Shown piece after piece: positions 7,976 through 18,096 of a stretch of 59,636 nt of DNA. The stretch is from contig JAKAKT010000100.1 in assembly GCA_021813385.1 (NCBI GenBank), forward strand, positions 1 to 59,636, in the 5' to 3' direction. The notes beneath the pieces are model-generated. The model made no database searches. It saw nothing but the letters and a program-made list of their open reading frames with translations, and was not told the DNA's origin. Each line of letters opens with the position of its first letter. Within the stretch, counting starts at the first letter, position 1. Origin of the DNA: Microcaldota archaeon (GTDB taxonomy: Archaea; Micrarchaeota; Micrarchaeia; Burarchaeales; JAKAKT01). Made by a program: the position numbers and the translations under genes.

Positions 7976-9196
7976 ATGAGCACGAGTCGCATCTACCTGG
8001 ACAATGCCGCGACCACGAAGGTCGACCCAAACGTCCTAGCCGAGATGCTGCCATATTTCTCAGATAAATACGGCAATGCCTCAAGCCCGCACTCTGCCGG
8101 CTCTGAAGCCAGGGAAGCTTTGGAGGAGTCACGAGCAAGGGTGGCAGCCCTCATAGGCGCAAGCCCGGAAGAGGTCATTTTCACTTCAGGCGGGACCGAA
8201 TCCGACAATCTCGCGATTTTTGGCGCAGCGATGAAGAAAGGCAAGGGCCACATAATAACTTCTTGCATCGAGCACCCGGCTGTCCTGAATTCCTGCGAAT
8301 ATTTGGAGAAGAATGGCTTTCAGGTTACTTACGCTCCGGCTGATTCAGACGGAATCGTGAAACTCGATGCCCTCGAGCGCTCAATCCGGCCAGGCACATT
8401 CCTTATCTCGGTGATGCAGGCGAACAACGAGATAGGCTCAATCCAGCCAATAAGAGAGATTTCGAACCTCGCGAAGGCGAAAGGGATTCTCGTTCATACG
8501 GATGCGGTCCAGTCTGCTGGAAAAATAGGCATTGATGTCAATTCCCTTGGCGTTGACATGCTTTCAATGTCCTCGCACAAGATACACGGCCCGAAAGGCG
8601 TTGGGGCGCTCTTCGTGAAGAAGGGAGTTCAGATTCTGCCAATTTCTCGAGGGGGCGGGCACGAGAAAGGCCTGCGCTCAGGGACTGAGAACGTTTCCGG
8701 AATAGTCGGCTTCGGGGCAGCTGCAAGGCTCGCGAAGGAAAGCATGGGCGAGATGGAGAGGGTAAAGAAGATGCGCGACAGGCTGATGGGCGGACTCCTG
8801 AAGGTTGAGGATACGTTGCTCAATGGCTCGAGAACCCAGCGCCTCCCGAACAACCTGAACATATCGTTTAAATTCATCGAGGGAGAGGGCCTTCTCCTCC
8901 TGCTTGACGCAGAAGGGATTTGCGTCTCTACTGGCTCCGCATGCTCTTCGAAATCCCTAAAGCCATCGCACGTCCTTCTCGCAATCGGGCGTTCCCCGGA
9001 GGATGCCCACGGCTCCCTCAGGTTAACGCTTTCAAAATTCAACTCCGATGGCGAGATGGGGAAAGTCCTAGATTCAGTCCCGAGAGCGGTCGAACGGCTC
9101 CGCTCAATGTCGCCCTTCAAATCCGATTCGCAAATGAAGCAGTTCTCAGATAAACACGCCACCCACGAGGATGATGAACATGCCGGCATACACTGA
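7976..9196 (+). CDS. iscS: Cysteine desulfurase
   Basis: IYLDNAATTKVDPNVLAEM, SSHKIHGPKGVGAL (PLP Lys), GSACSS active-site Cys loop. Confidence 0.95.
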   Translation: MSTSRIYLDNAATTKVDPNVLAEMLPYFSDKYGNASSPHSAGSEAREALEESRARVAALIGASPEEVIFTSGGTESDNLAIFGAAMKKGKGHIITSCIEHPAVLNSCEYLEKNGFQVTYAPADSDGIVKLDALERSIRPGTFLISVMQANNEIGSIQPIREISNLAKAKGILVHTDAVQSAGKIGIDVNSLGVDMLSMSSHKIHGPKGVGALFVKKGVQILPISRGGGHEKGLRSGTENVSGIVGFGAAARLAKESMGEMERVKKMRDRLMGGLLKVEDTLLNGSRTQRLPNNLNISFKFIEGEGLLLLLDAEGICVSTGSACSSKSLKPSHVLLAIGRSPEDAHGSLRLTLSKFNSDGEMGKVLDSVPRAVERLRSMSPFKSDSQMKQFSDKHATHEDDEHAGIH

Positions 9197-9557
9197 CAAG
9201 GTAATGGACCACTTCATGCACCCGCGAAACATGGGCGAACTAACTGATGCCGATGGGGTCGGGATGGTAGGGAACCCGACCTGCGGCGATGTAATGTATA
9301 TTTACATAAAGGTCAAGGGCAACCGAATCGATGACATACGGTTCAAGACGATGGGCTGTGCTGCTGCGATTGCAACAAGCTCGATGCTAACCGAGCTTGC
9401 GAAGGGAAAAACCATAGAAGAGGCGAAAAAAATCAGCAGGGGTGACGTGGCCTCTTCCCTCGGCGGGCTTCCACCGATAAAAATGCACTGCTCGAACCTC
9501 GCGGCCGATGCACTCCACAAGGCGATTGAGGATTACGAGAACAAGAAAAAGGCTTGA
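9171..9557 (+). CDS. iscU: Fe-S cluster scaffold
   Basis: YTDKVMDHFMHPRNMGEL, GNPTCGD, MGCAAAIATSSM, KMHCSNLAADAL. Confidence 0.95.
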   Translation: MMNMPAYTDKVMDHFMHPRNMGELTDADGVGMVGNPTCGDVMYIYIKVKGNRIDDIRFKTMGCAAAIATSSMLTELAKGKTIEEAKKISRGDVASSLGGLPPIKMHCSNLAADALHKAIEDYENKKKA

Positions 9558-9623
9558 ACTTGGGCCTAGATGCTCGAGATTACGAGAAGAAGAAAAATAA
9601 GGGAGTTTGAAAGAGGAGAGCGT

Positions 9624-10169
9624 ATGGTCACTTCTAAGCTATGGCAGCTAATACTATGCGCAGCAGTCGGCGCAGTTTTCGGCGCACTTGTGACTTCATC
9701 GGTACTGGATTCAGGCAGCAAGAGCCAGGACCAGATGATAACTGAATTTTATGCCACCGAGCAGGCAGTGAGCATCAGCCCGGCCGGCATCGCGAAAGCG
9801 TTGGACCAAGGGACGGAGTATGGCATATTGGTCGACCTGCGCTCCAAGAGCTCATTCGAGGCAGGCCATTTCAAAGGAGCGATAAACATCCCCGCTGAAG
9901 AATTGTCCCCCGAACAATTATTGGCAGCGTTCTCGGCCCTCCCGAAAGATAAGCCGATAATTACTTACTGCTACAGCAGTTACTGCATGCTCTCAAGGGA
10001 GGTCGGGAACTACCTGGCTGGAAAGGGAATTTATACAAAGCACCTTACCGCCGGGTGGTACGAGATTCAGCGGGACTACTCTGCCTACACAGAGGGAAGC
10101 TCGAACACCGGCAATTCGAGCGCCCCGAACAGCATCTGCCGGATTGACAACAAGGGATTCGGCTGCTGA
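9624..10169 (+). CDS. Membrane-anchored rhodanese-like sulfurtransferase
   Basis: N-terminal TM; LVDLRSKSSFEAGHFKGAINIP; active-site-like YCYSSYCM. Confidence 0.8.
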   Translation: MVTSKLWQLILCAAVGAVFGALVTSSVLDSGSKSQDQMITEFYATEQAVSISPAGIAKALDQGTEYGILVDLRSKSSFEAGHFKGAINIPAEELSPEQLLAAFSALPKDKPIITYCYSSYCMLSREVGNYLAGKGIYTKHLTAGWYEIQRDYSAYTEGSSNTGNSSAPNSICRIDNKGFGC

Positions 10170-10172
10170 CCC

Positions 10173-11117
10173 TCAGATATGCTTAATCTTATGGACCTTC
10201 AGGTAGATGAAATAGTTATAATCTGAAATGTTCTTCGAGAACTTCCCGAGAAACTCATCGAGGAAAGCCCTGAACTCCAGATGCGACTTGCAGGCAACGC
10301 TCACCTCGAGGTCCGCAAATCCGATGCTTTCATCCACGAATATCACGTTCGGGCGCTCGAGCGCATAGGCGAGCATCCGTCCCCTCGCCAAGAGGTCGGA
10401 TACCTGGAAATTCATCTTGTAAACTGCGTAGCCGAGAATAGAAAGGTCGAGCCTCACCCGGAACCCCTTTATGACCTCCTTCCCCCGAAGCCTCCTAAGG
10501 CACTCTTTTACCGTGAGTGGCGAGAGATTCAGTTTCGAAGCCAGTGAAACAGTCGTGGCCCGGGCATTCCCGGAAACCGCCTTCAGCACAGCAAGCTCGT
10601 TCTTCGTCACTTCGAGTTTCGAGTATCCCCCAACGTGGTGAATTTTTCTCTCGAGCGAGGGCTCGAGGAACCCGAACGTCCCGTCGTAAAGCCCAATGTA
10701 AGCGGAGACGCAGGCCCGGCCCAGGTATTTGTGGAACTTTCCCTCAAATTCCTTCCAGAAACTCTCGAACTCGAATGCTTCCCGAATCCACACCACAATC
10801 CCGACATCGAACTCACCCTCGACATTCCCGACCCACCACGTCATTTCATTCCCGACCAGGTAGTCCAGCAGTTCACCCCTTTTCCTTGGTGGGCACTGCC
10901 TCAGCTTAACATAAACTCTCACGCCCCGATACCCGAGCTTCCCAACGTCAATGACAGCGTAAAAGTCCTTAATCACGTCCGCTATCTTTAGCCTATCAAT
11001 CATCGCCGATACGGTGTTCTTGCTGATTCGGAGCTTCCTGGCGAGCCCGAGGTTGCTCTGCCTCGAGTTCTGGTCCAGTTCGAATAAAAGGCGGGCCTCT
11101 TTTCGAGTGAGTTCCAT
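10173..11117 (-). CDS. Lrp/AsnC-like regulator with two HTH units
   Basis: RLLFELDQNSRQSNLGLARKLRISKNTVSAMIDRLK and LAVLKAVSGNARATTVSLASKLNLSPLTVKECLRRL. Confidence 0.75.
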   Translation of the reverse strand: MELTRKEARLLFELDQNSRQSNLGLARKLRISKNTVSAMIDRLKIADVIKDFYAVIDVGKLGYRGVRVYVKLRQCPPRKRGELLDYLVGNEMTWWVGNVEGEFDVGIVVWIREAFEFESFWKEFEGKFHKYLGRACVSAYIGLYDGTFGFLEPSLERKIHHVGGYSKLEVTKNELAVLKAVSGNARATTVSLASKLNLSPLTVKECLRRLRGKEVIKGFRVRLDLSILGYAVYKMNFQVSDLLARGRMLAYALERPNVIFVDESIGFADLEVSVACKSHLEFRAFLDEFLGKFSKNISDYNYFIYLKVHKIKHI

Positions 11118-11221
11118 AAGCTTATTGGGAAGAAATGATAATTTAAAGCTTTCTTAAACTAGTTTTTTCCCAAATTTTTTCAATTAAATATTAATCTCCA
11201 ATAATTGAAAGTAATAGGTCC

Positions 11222-11965
11222 ATGGCAAATGGACAAAAAACGAAAGGCAAGACGCACGAGCAATACAACCTCTTGGCCGGGAGATTCGACCGGCTTATCG
11301 ACTGGAACGAGCGGCTGAGAATAAGCAACTTCTTCATCCGACTCCTCCGCGAGCACAACGCGAAAAAAATCCTGGACATGTCAACTGGCACCGGGCCTGA
11401 CAGCATAGCACTGTGCAAGAAAGGCTTCGAGGTGGTTTCTCTCGACGGGAGCCTCGACATGATTGAACGGGCCAAAATCAACGCAGAAAGATACGGGGTA
11501 AAACTCAGGACAGTTGTCGCAGACTGGAGAACCATCGGGAATGTCTTTTGCACGCAATTCGAGGGCGCAATATGCCTCGGGAACTCATTCACCCACCTGG
11601 AGCATCGCGAGAGGGAGGAGGTCGTAAAGCAAGTGAGGGGCCTTCTCGTGCAAAACGGGGTTTTCATAGCGGATTACCGGAACTATTCGCGCCTATCGCG
11701 CGGCCTTCCGATAAGGCTCGAGGACGGCGGGTACTACACCGGAAAAGGGGCGGAGATGAAAGCCGAATTGAGGGACGGCCTCGTGGTCCAGTCATACATT
11801 TTCGATGACGGCGCAAAATTCACGCTTTCATTCAAGCCGGTATTCATAGACGAGGCGATTGCAGAGTTCGAATCGAGCGGATTCGTGGTCAGGATTTTCA
11901 GCGACCGCAGGAAAGGATACAAAAAGAACGCATCTTTCTACCAGCTGGAGGGGAAAGCGAACTAG
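11222..11965 (+). CDS. Class I SAM-dependent methyltransferase
   Basis: ILDMSTGTGPDSIALCKKGFEVVSLDGS motif I region. Confidence 0.8.
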   Translation: MANGQKTKGKTHEQYNLLAGRFDRLIDWNERLRISNFFIRLLREHNAKKILDMSTGTGPDSIALCKKGFEVVSLDGSLDMIERAKINAERYGVKLRTVVADWRTIGNVFCTQFEGAICLGNSFTHLEHREREEVVKQVRGLLVQNGVFIADYRNYSRLSRGLPIRLEDGGYYTGKGAEMKAELRDGLVVQSYIFDDGAKFTLSFKPVFIDEAIAEFESSGFVVRIFSDRRKGYKKNASFYQLEGKAN

Positions 11966-12002
11966 CGAATCTGTTTTTAACGATTCCCACCAAACTTAAC
12001 CC

Positions 12003-15000
12003 ATGAAGAAGATTCGGGCAGCCCTCATCGAAGCCGACTACGTCACGAAGAATGATAAAGCGATAGTCCGCCTCACGCTGAAACGGAAGAAGTTCTTCAG
12101 GCTCTACGACGACAGTTTTGAGCCCTACTTCTACCTGCAGGCTGACGACCTTGGGCGGGCGACGGAATTGCTCGGGCAGCTCTCAGCCGAGGACAGGGGC
12201 AAGACAGTCAAGCTCAAGCGAATCGAGAGAGTCAAAAAACTTTTGCATAGCAAGGAAGCCGAGCTCCTGAAAGTCTTCTGCTTCCACCCCTCGCACGTTC
12301 CACTGTTCCGGGACAAGGCCAGGGAAATCGGGACCCCCTACGAGCACGACATCCGTTTCGCCCGCCGCTACATAATAGACAAGGGCCTCACCCCATTCAA
12401 CATACTCGAGATTGAGAAAGAGGGCAAGATGATTAAGTCTATCCAGGACACGGGCGAACCCGATACCCGGCTCAAGACCCTCGCCTTCGACATAGAAACC
12501 TACAACCCGCAGGGCCTTCCCAGGGAGAGGAGCGATCCGGCCGTTATGATAAGCTACGCTTCCAAGGATGAGGATGATAGGAAGGCCGGGGTCCTTACTT
12601 TCCGCGAGACGGGGAAGCCTTTCGCGAAAAAATTCGGAACCGAAAAGGAGATGATTGAGGGATTCCTGAAACTGGTCAAGGATTTCGACGCAGAACTCCT
12701 TCTGGGCTACAATTCCACTTCGTTCGATTTGCCATATTTGAAAGCCCGGGCTGAGGCCAATTCGATATCGTTTGGAATAGGGCGGGACAACACCTCATTC
12801 CGGGCGAGGAGAAGGGGGATGTTCAACGAGGCAAAGATAACCGGCAGGCTGCACATCGACCTCTACCCCGTTGTCCGGTTCCTAGGGATTATCGGCGCCC
12901 TTCGGATTTACAAGTTCACGCTCGAGAACGCATATGCTGAAATAACCGGCAAGAAAAAACTGATGGTGGAGAAACTAGGAATATGGCAGATGTGGGACAG
13001 CGATTCCGGAAGGGGGAAGCTTGCCGACTATTCGCTCGGGGACGCCCAATCCACAATTGAAATCGGGGAGCGCGTCCTCCCGATGGAAATTGAGATTTCG
13101 AGGCTTGTCCGGGTTCCCCTGTTCGAGGTTGCCGGCATCTCAACCGGCCACCTGGTCGAACTCTTCCTCATCCAGAGTTCCTACCAGAAAAACATCGTGG
13201 TCCCAAGCAGGCCGAGGGAGGAGGAAGTCCAATCGAGAGAGGGCTATATGCTCCAGGGAGCTTATGTCCGCATCCCGAACCCAGGAGTCTATGAAAATAT
13301 GGCAGTGTTCGACTTCAGGGGCCTGTATCCCTCGATAATCACCTCCTACAACATCGACCCGGACATGATAAACTGCGACTGCTGCACAGAGCAGGAGTCC
13401 AAGGTCTCTCCCTCGGGCTCCCGTTTCTGCACCAAGAGGACCGGCCACATACCGGAAGTCCTCGGGAACATCGTCGAGCACAGGACTCAGATAAAGAGGA
13501 AAATAAAGTCCATCCCGAAGGATTCTGAGGAGTACGCCATCTTGAATGCCCGCCAGCAGGCGCTCAAGGTTCTTGCTAACAGTTTTTACGGGATGCTCGC
13601 CTATGCCCGCTCCCGCTGGTATTCAAAAGAATGCGGGGAGGCGGTAACATCTTTCGGCCGCCACTACATCCAGGAGACCGCGAAAAAAGCCGAAGAAACA
13701 GGATTCGAAGTGCTTTACGGGGATAGCATCACTTCCGACAGATTCGTAACGATTCTCGACCAGCACGGGATCATCCAGATACAAAACATCGAGGAGTTTT
13801 TCGAGAAATACAAAAATAACGCAACGAAACGAGGGGAAAAGGAAGCAATCCCGCTTACGGGCTTCAAAGCACTTACGCTTAATCCGAAAACCAAGGGGTC
13901 CGAGTGGAAAGAAATAACCGAAATAATCCGGCACAGGGCGAACAAAAAGATATTCCGGATTTCGCAGAAATTCGGCGAAACGATCGTGACCGAAGACCAT
14001 TCGATAATGGTTGAGAAAGGAGGAAAACTAGTCGAAGCAACCCCGGAAGAAATGGGGGGGAATCCGTTTGTGAAGATAAACTCGGTCCCCGAAGTGAAAC
14101 GGATGCAGCAAATAGATGTCTACGGGTACTTGAAGGGAAATTCATACAAGATAACCTATAAGGGCAAAGAGAAAACAATCTCCGCAAAAGCCGACAGTAG
14201 CCACGTATGGTTCAACTGGACCGTTCGCAAGAACCCCGTAAAAGTGAAGCGCTTCATACCGCTCGATAGCCCGGATTTCGAAAGCCTTTGCAGGCTCCTT
14301 GGCGCCTACATCCCGGAGGGCAGTTCATCTACCCCAGAAACCACTTCGAGCAGATGGGGCGCTTCAATATCATCGGCAGACACCCGGTGGCTGGAGCAGT
14401 TGAAGCAGGACTACGAAAAGCTATTTGCCAACGCCCGCTCGTGCATAATCAAGTCCACCAAAAAAACCCGTGATCTGGAATATCTTACCCAAACATCAGT
14501 AAAACGCATCCGATACGAGGACCACACACATAAGCTGCAGATGATGAATCAGCTTTCAGCCATCCTGTTCAAGGCTTTTTGTGGGCAAAAGTCCATTGGC
14601 AAAAAGATCCCAGATTTCATTTTTCACGTTCCCGAAAAGCACAAGCTCCTACTGCTTGAGCAGATGTTAAAGGGTGACGGAACCCACACGGTGAACAACA
14701 AGCTCGGATATTCGAGAGAGTATATAGAAAGAAACTTCAGATACGCGACCCGTTCCCTCGGTCTTGTGGGCGGGCTTTCCCTCCTCCTAACGCAACTTGG
14801 GAGGAACCACTACATAACTTACCGGCCCGGCAAGAAACTTTACACTCTAGGCACTTCTGACCGAACGAACCAGAGCTTCGAGACGAAGTTAATCGAGGAG
14901 AAGTACAGTGGCTACGTGTATGACCTGTCCGTCAAAGACAACCACATGTTCGTTGATTCGTGCGGGCAAGTGTTGCTCCACAACACGGACTCGATTTTCC

Positions 15001-15782
15001 TCCTTTACAAGGGCAAAACAAAGCAGCAGGTCCTCGATTTCCTAACAAAGACCAACTCTGAACTTCCCGGGAACATGGAGCTCGAGCTCGAGGGCTTTTA
15101 CTCAAGAGGCCTATTCGTCACGAAGAAGACCGCCGGGAAGGGCAAGGAAGGGGAAACAGGGGCAAAGAAGAAGTATGCGCTCATGGGCGAGGACGGGAGC
15201 ATAAAGATACGGGGGTTCGAGCTTGTCCGGCGGGACTGGTCCCCGATTGCTAAGAAGACGCAGCAGAAAGTCCTCGAGGCGATTCTCAAGGATGGCAGCA
15301 AGGAGAAGGCAGTTTCGATTGTGAAGGAGACTATCGAGGCGCTCAGGGCAGGCTCGGTCCCGCTTGCCGACCTTGCAATCACGAACCAGATAAAGAAGAA
15401 GTTCGAGCAGTACGAGATTATCAGCCCGGAAGTCATCGTTGCCGAGAAACTCAAGGAAAAGGGAACCCAAGTCCCAATAGGCTCGATAGTCGAATACGTT
15501 GTCACTAGGAGCGGCTCGGTTTCCGAGGAATTGAGGCGAAAAATCGATGCGAAGAGAAGGGAGATTAGGCTGAAGAAAAACGTTAAAGCGAAAGATGACT
15601 CACGAGCCACCGAGCCAATCTCTTTCAAGGCCGAATCCCTCGAAGCCGCAAAGGACTACGATGCCGATTACTACATAAATAACCAGGTGATGCCGGCAGT
15701 TCTCAAGATTCTCAAGGAGCTCGGGTATGAAGAGGATGACCTGAAGTTCAAGGGCACGCAGAGCTCGCTCGGGGACTTCTAG
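12003..15782 (+). CDS. polB: Family B DNA polymerase precursor containing an intein
   Basis: Exo I TLAFDIETYNP, DFRGLYPSII, KVLANSFYGMLAYARSRWY, split YGD/TDS catalytic motif. Confidence 0.95.
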   Translation: MKKIRAALIEADYVTKNDKAIVRLTLKRKKFFRLYDDSFEPYFYLQADDLGRATELLGQLSAEDRGKTVKLKRIERVKKLLHSKEAELLKVFCFHPSHVPLFRDKAREIGTPYEHDIRFARRYIIDKGLTPFNILEIEKEGKMIKSIQDTGEPDTRLKTLAFDIETYNPQGLPRERSDPAVMISYASKDEDDRKAGVLTFRETGKPFAKKFGTEKEMIEGFLKLVKDFDAELLLGYNSTSFDLPYLKARAEANSISFGIGRDNTSFRARRRGMFNEAKITGRLHIDLYPVVRFLGIIGALRIYKFTLENAYAEITGKKKLMVEKLGIWQMWDSDSGRGKLADYSLGDAQSTIEIGERVLPMEIEISRLVRVPLFEVAGISTGHLVELFLIQSSYQKNIVVPSRPREEEVQSREGYMLQGAYVRIPNPGVYENMAVFDFRGLYPSIITSYNIDPDMINCDCCTEQESKVSPSGSRFCTKRTGHIPEVLGNIVEHRTQIKRKIKSIPKDSEEYAILNARQQALKVLANSFYGMLAYARSRWYSKECGEAVTSFGRHYIQETAKKAEETGFEVLYGDSITSDRFVTILDQHGIIQIQNIEEFFEKYKNNATKRGEKEAIPLTGFKALTLNPKTKGSEWKEITEIIRHRANKKIFRISQKFGETIVTEDHSIMVEKGGKLVEATPEEMGGNPFVKINSVPEVKRMQQIDVYGYLKGNSYKITYKGKEKTISAKADSSHVWFNWTVRKNPVKVKRFIPLDSPDFESLCRLLGAYIPEGSSSTPETTSSRWGASISSADTRWLEQLKQDYEKLFANARSCIIKSTKKTRDLEYLTQTSVKRIRYEDHTHKLQMMNQLSAILFKAFCGQKSIGKKIPDFIFHVPEKHKLLLLEQMLKGDGTHTVNNKLGYSREYIERNFRYATRSLGLVGGLSLLLTQLGRNHYITYRPGKKLYTLGTSDRTNQSFETKLIEEKYSGYVYDLSVKDNHMFVDSCGQVLLHNTDSIFLLYKGKTKQQVLDFLTKTNSELPGNMELELEGFYSRGLFVTKKTAGKGKEGETGAKKKYALMGEDGSIKIRGFELVRRDWSPIAKKTQQKVLEAILKDGSKEKAVSIVKETIEALRAGSVPLADLAITNQIKKKFEQYEIISPEVIVAEKLKEKGTQVPIGSIVEYVVTRSGSVSEELRRKIDAKRREIRLKKNVKAKDDSRATEPISFKAESLEAAKDYDADYYINNQVMPAVLKILKELGYEEDDLKFKGTQSSLGDF
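13725..14984 (+). mobile_element. Intein (420 aa) with LAGLIDADG endonuclease domain, in polB YGD/TDS
   Basis: Begins Ser (SITSDRFVTI), TEDHSIMV block B, LLGAYIPEGS and LLEQMLKGDGT dodecapeptides, ends VLLHN followed by TDS. Confidence 0.92.
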
Positions 15783-15829
15783 GGCTATATTTAAATACCT
15801 GTATTGTATAAACTTATACAAGTGATTGA

Positions 15830-16105
15830 ATGAGACAGCTGAACGTGCTCCACTACCCAAGGCTGGATACTGTGCTGATGGTAGAGGATGCGATAAGAAA
15901 GGCAAGCGAATACCCTACCCGCACGCAACTCTGGCGCTCCCTTCCAAAAGGAGTGCAATACCAGACCCTCCAGCTCATCCTGGCATACTTGCAGGAATCG
16001 AACAAGATTTTCGTTACTAAAGAAGGCAGGATAATGTGGGTGCTTGCGGAAAAACCGGCGGCGAAAAAGCTGCTGAAGGAAGGCGTGAAGTATGCACGAG
16101 GTTAG
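15830..16105 (+). CDS. Small winged-HTH-like protein, candidate antitoxin
   Basis: Overlaps the RelE/ParE-like ORF by 14 nt; RTQLWRSLPKGVQYQTLQLILAYLQESNKIFVTKEGRIMWV resembles a wHTH. Confidence 0.6.
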   Translation: MRQLNVLHYPRLDTVLMVEDAIRKASEYPTRTQLWRSLPKGVQYQTLQLILAYLQESNKIFVTKEGRIMWVLAEKPAAKKLLKEGVKYARG

Positions 16106-16433
16106 CCTCAGCCAAGAATTCAACAGGGAATTCATCGAACTCCGGGCGAAGGCGGAAAAGGGAGACGGCGAAGCCCGCTACCTGCTCGGAATCGTCGAAA
16201 AGGGGCTCGCCAAGCTAATGGCATCCCCGGAAGCGGGCAAGCACGTCCAAAAGCGCCTCATCCCAAAAGCATATATCTCGAAGTACGGGGTCACGAACCT
16301 CTGGAAGCTCAACCTCGACTCATACTGGCGCCTGATTTACACCTTGGAAGGGGACCGAGTCAAGCTTTACGCCATCGTTCTCGAAATGCTCGACCACAAA
16401 AAATACGACCGCAAGTTCGGGTATCGCTCCTGA
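16092..16433 (+). CDS. RelE/ParE-superfamily toxin
   Basis: C-terminal NLWKLNLDSYWRLIYTLEGDRVKLYAIVLEMLDHKKYDRKFGY. Confidence 0.75.
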   Translation: MHEVSLSQEFNREFIELRAKAEKGDGEARYLLGIVEKGLAKLMASPEAGKHVQKRLIPKAYISKYGVTNLWKLNLDSYWRLIYTLEGDRVKLYAIVLEMLDHKKYDRKFGYRS

Positions 16434-16492
16434 AGCAAGGCCAGGCTCCAGCACGCTAAGGTATTTATACATCCCAACAGAATGTTCTCTCT

Positions 16493-17320
16493 ATGAAGCC
16501 AGCTTATCTCCTGCTCGCGCTCTGTTTGCTTCTTGCTTTTGCTTATGCCTGCCAGCCGCCAGACGTTTGTACAATGCCGACTGGAATGAGCTGCGTAAGT
16601 GATTCCCTATCTCAAGAAACAAACAAGCTAAACATTACCCTAGTTCATGGCCTTGAGAAGACAATCATCGTAACAGGAATCACCTGCACAAAAGACCCGA
16701 ATCAATTCGAGCCTTGCGATGCCGAACGGTGCCCAGGATTTGTCGAAGGCAAACTAACGGTTGAGAAAGGAAAGGTTGCCAAGTTTTTTGTAAATTGCAA
16801 TGACGAAAATGGAAATCCCTTAAGATTTAATTACCGGGATGCCTTCATTGGAAAAATCAACGTTGAGTATTATTTCCTTGGCGAAGACCCGAGCATAAAA
16901 AGAACACTTAGCGGAAACATTTATGAATGTGCAGCTAAAGAGGGCTGCTTGGATACGTGCAGTATTGGTGCCTTCTTAACGTTCAATATAGTTCTATTAT
17001 TGATATCATTCGTCATCTCAATAATTATTTTTAAAGTCCCAGAGCATTTCTTGGAAAAAAACGCCAGGGTGCAACTTATCACTAGCATCCTGATTCCACC
17101 TGTATTTGTATTTTTAATTACCTTTATGGGCGTTGCCATGTTTGTCGATTCGAAAGTTATAGTCATCTTTTCATATTTTGCCACTATCGTTATAGCGGGC
17201 TATTTCCTAAATAAAAAAATTCCGACAGTTCACAATTACAAAATAAATCCATATGTACTCGGTATTCTTCTCTCTTCGGCAGTTTTATTATTCATGTTGC
17301 ATCTCACAGGTTCGATCTAA
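16493..17320 (+). CDS. Cys-rich secreted/membrane protein with pilin-ectodomain-like domain plus C-terminal TM segments
   Basis: N-terminal signal; CTMPTGMSC...LVHGLEKTIIVTGITC; paralogue at 44686. Confidence 0.6.
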   Translation: MKPAYLLLALCLLLAFAYACQPPDVCTMPTGMSCVSDSLSQETNKLNITLVHGLEKTIIVTGITCTKDPNQFEPCDAERCPGFVEGKLTVEKGKVAKFFVNCNDENGNPLRFNYRDAFIGKINVEYYFLGEDPSIKRTLSGNIYECAAKEGCLDTCSIGAFLTFNIVLLLISFVISIIIFKVPEHFLEKNARVQLITSILIPPVFVFLITFMGVAMFVDSKVIVIFSYFATIVIAGYFLNKKIPTVHNYKINPYVLGILLSSAVLLFMLHLTGSI

Positions 17321-17361
17321 TCCGGAGTTAATTATAAAACACCTCGCGACAAACTATTTTC

Positions 17362-18027
17362 ATGAAGCCAAAGGCAATCTTCTTCGACATCGACAACACC
17401 CTTTACGATACTGCGAAGTTTGCCGAAAGAGCCAGAAGGAACGCGATAAACGCGATGCGGGAAGCCGGCCTAAAAGCGAGCGAGGAAGAGGCTTACAAGG
17501 CGCTCCTGAAAGTGATAGCCAAACGAACTTCGAATTACGACAAGCATTTCGACGAGATGGTCCGGAACCTCGGCCAAAAACCCGACCCGCACATAATTGC
17601 TGCGGGAATCGGCGCCTATCACAATACAAAATCGAGCATCTTGCCATTTCCAGAAGTAAAAAGCGCGATACTCGAGCTTAGGGATTCTGGCTACAAGCTA
17701 TACGTCGCTTCTGAAGGCGATTCCCTGAAGCAGTGGGACAAGCTGATTAGGCTCGGCCTCGACCATCTTTTCCATGATGTCTTCGTGACTGAAGACGTTG
17801 GAAGGAAAAAATCGAAGGATTTTTACGCGGCGATAACGAGGAAGCTCAAGCTGGACCCAAAGAAATGCATCATGGTCGGGGACTCCGAGGAGAAGGACTC
17901 AACTCCAGCAGGCGAGGCGGGGATGAGAACAGTTCTCGTCACTCACGACGGGAAGGGCAGGGGAAACGCCGATTTTGTAATCCGAGACCTGTCAGAACTG
18001 AAAAAAACACTAGTTAAGCTCGAGTAA
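17362..18027 (+). CDS. HAD-superfamily hydrolase
   Basis: FFDIDNTLYDT motif I; IMVGDSEEKDSTPAGEAGMRTVLV motif IV. Confidence 0.88.
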   Translation: MKPKAIFFDIDNTLYDTAKFAERARRNAINAMREAGLKASEEEAYKALLKVIAKRTSNYDKHFDEMVRNLGQKPDPHIIAAGIGAYHNTKSSILPFPEVKSAILELRDSGYKLYVASEGDSLKQWDKLIRLGLDHLFHDVFVTEDVGRKKSKDFYAAITRKLKLDPKKCIMVGDSEEKDSTPAGEAGMRTVLVTHDGKGRGNADFVIRDLSELKKTLVKLE

Positions 18028-18096
18028 TTGTGATTCTTATGGCAATTGAAAATTACGAGAAATCAGCGAGCGAGAGGAAAACCGAGAGGGATTGGC

